Shown: one piece after another, positions 60,276 through 60,408 of the stretch
How positions within the stretch are numbered: position 1 is the stretch's first letter
Layout of the letters: each line of letters opens with the position of its first letter
NCBI RefSeq assembly: GCF_002251435.1
Contig: NZ_NPJI01000014.1
Span: forward strand, 1-60,408
DNA length: 60,408 nt
DNA from: Prevotella sp. P2-180
GTDB taxonomy: Bacteria > Bacteroidota > Bacteroidia > Bacteroidales > Bacteroidaceae
Reading direction: 5' to 3'
Program-made: the position numbers and the translations under genes
Notes under the pieces: model-generated
What the model saw: the letters and a program-made list of their open reading frames with translations, nothing else
The model's database searches: none
What the model was told of the DNA's origin: nothing

Positions 60276-60408
60276 TTTTTATATTTCAAGGAGGTTTCAA
60301 ATTATAAGTATAATATATATAATAATAAATAATATATTTATATATATTTATTATTAACTACGTAAACATATACATGCAAAATGAATTTGCTCAATTTGCT
60401 TGTGCTGA

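Overview
The window reads as a chromosomal segment of a gut or oral member of the Bacteroidales, most likely Prevotella/Segatella. This rests on four things: many promoters with a TAnnTTTG(C) -7 box (the Bacteroidetes sigma-ABfr type); a tmRNA with tag GENNYALAA; an arabinose operon with a NUDIX-type regulator in the arrangement known from Bacteroides; and secreted proteins ending in the Prevotella-like tail '..GMxIxxGKKxxxK'. Species assignment is inference.

Layout. (1) 1-7990, accessory: a three-gene operon (small protein, polyvalent-type protein kinase, unknown protein); a secreted BIG2/cohesin-like/dockerin operon ending in a 50-residue peptide; a structured RNA candidate beside a dockerin remnant; a RhuM gene with a truncated helicase-type fragment; and about 600 bp of iteron-like arrays and nested palindromes. 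(2) 8060-21700, arabinose and arabinan/galactan use: rpiB, tkt, GH51 arabinofuranosidase, ribulokinase, araA, araD and araR, then a sodium:sugar symporter and aldose epimerase, with a divergent GH53 galactanase. Paired palindromes upstream of araR are candidate operators. (3) 21690-34700, core: Crp/Fnr regulator, lepA, a lipoprotein, a YebC-family gene, pheT, an ECF sigma operon, a second GH51 enzyme, serB and ssrA (tmRNA). (4) about 34980-44400, a degraded mobilizable element next to the 5' end of ssrA: two tandem tyrosine recombinases, an AbiE toxin-antitoxin pair, an Xis-like gene, a mobA-like gene, a relaxase lacking its catalytic N-terminus, and an oriT candidate. (5) 44500-59300, the most interesting part.

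Region 5 is a run of minus-strand genes that looks like a RiPP (ribosomally made, modified peptide) locus joined to pore-forming-type lipoproteins. From its upstream end it holds a TPR/coiled-coil/HTH sensor-regulator; a DUF3244-like secreted protein; a BamE-like lipoprotein; a 64-residue GG-leader precursor with three cysteines and a (PTV/I)n tail; a 12-bp hairpin; a radical SAM/SPASM maturase; an outer-membrane barrel; a C39-peptidase ABC exporter (PCAT); a lipoprotein with a possible beta-trefoil plus aerolysin-like build; an MACPF lipoprotein whose start overlaps it by ATGA; a BACON-like/leucine-rich-repeat lipoprotein; and a 69-residue stub of an HlyD-type membrane-fusion protein. My reading is that the rSAM enzyme modifies the precursor, the PCAT cuts after GG and exports it, and the lipoproteins form a surface antagonism module. 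The link between the peptide and the pore-forming genes is inference from position and orientation.

The far right (59300-60408) holds a small unidentified reading frame and a second array of short repeats resembling the one at 7.4-8 kb.
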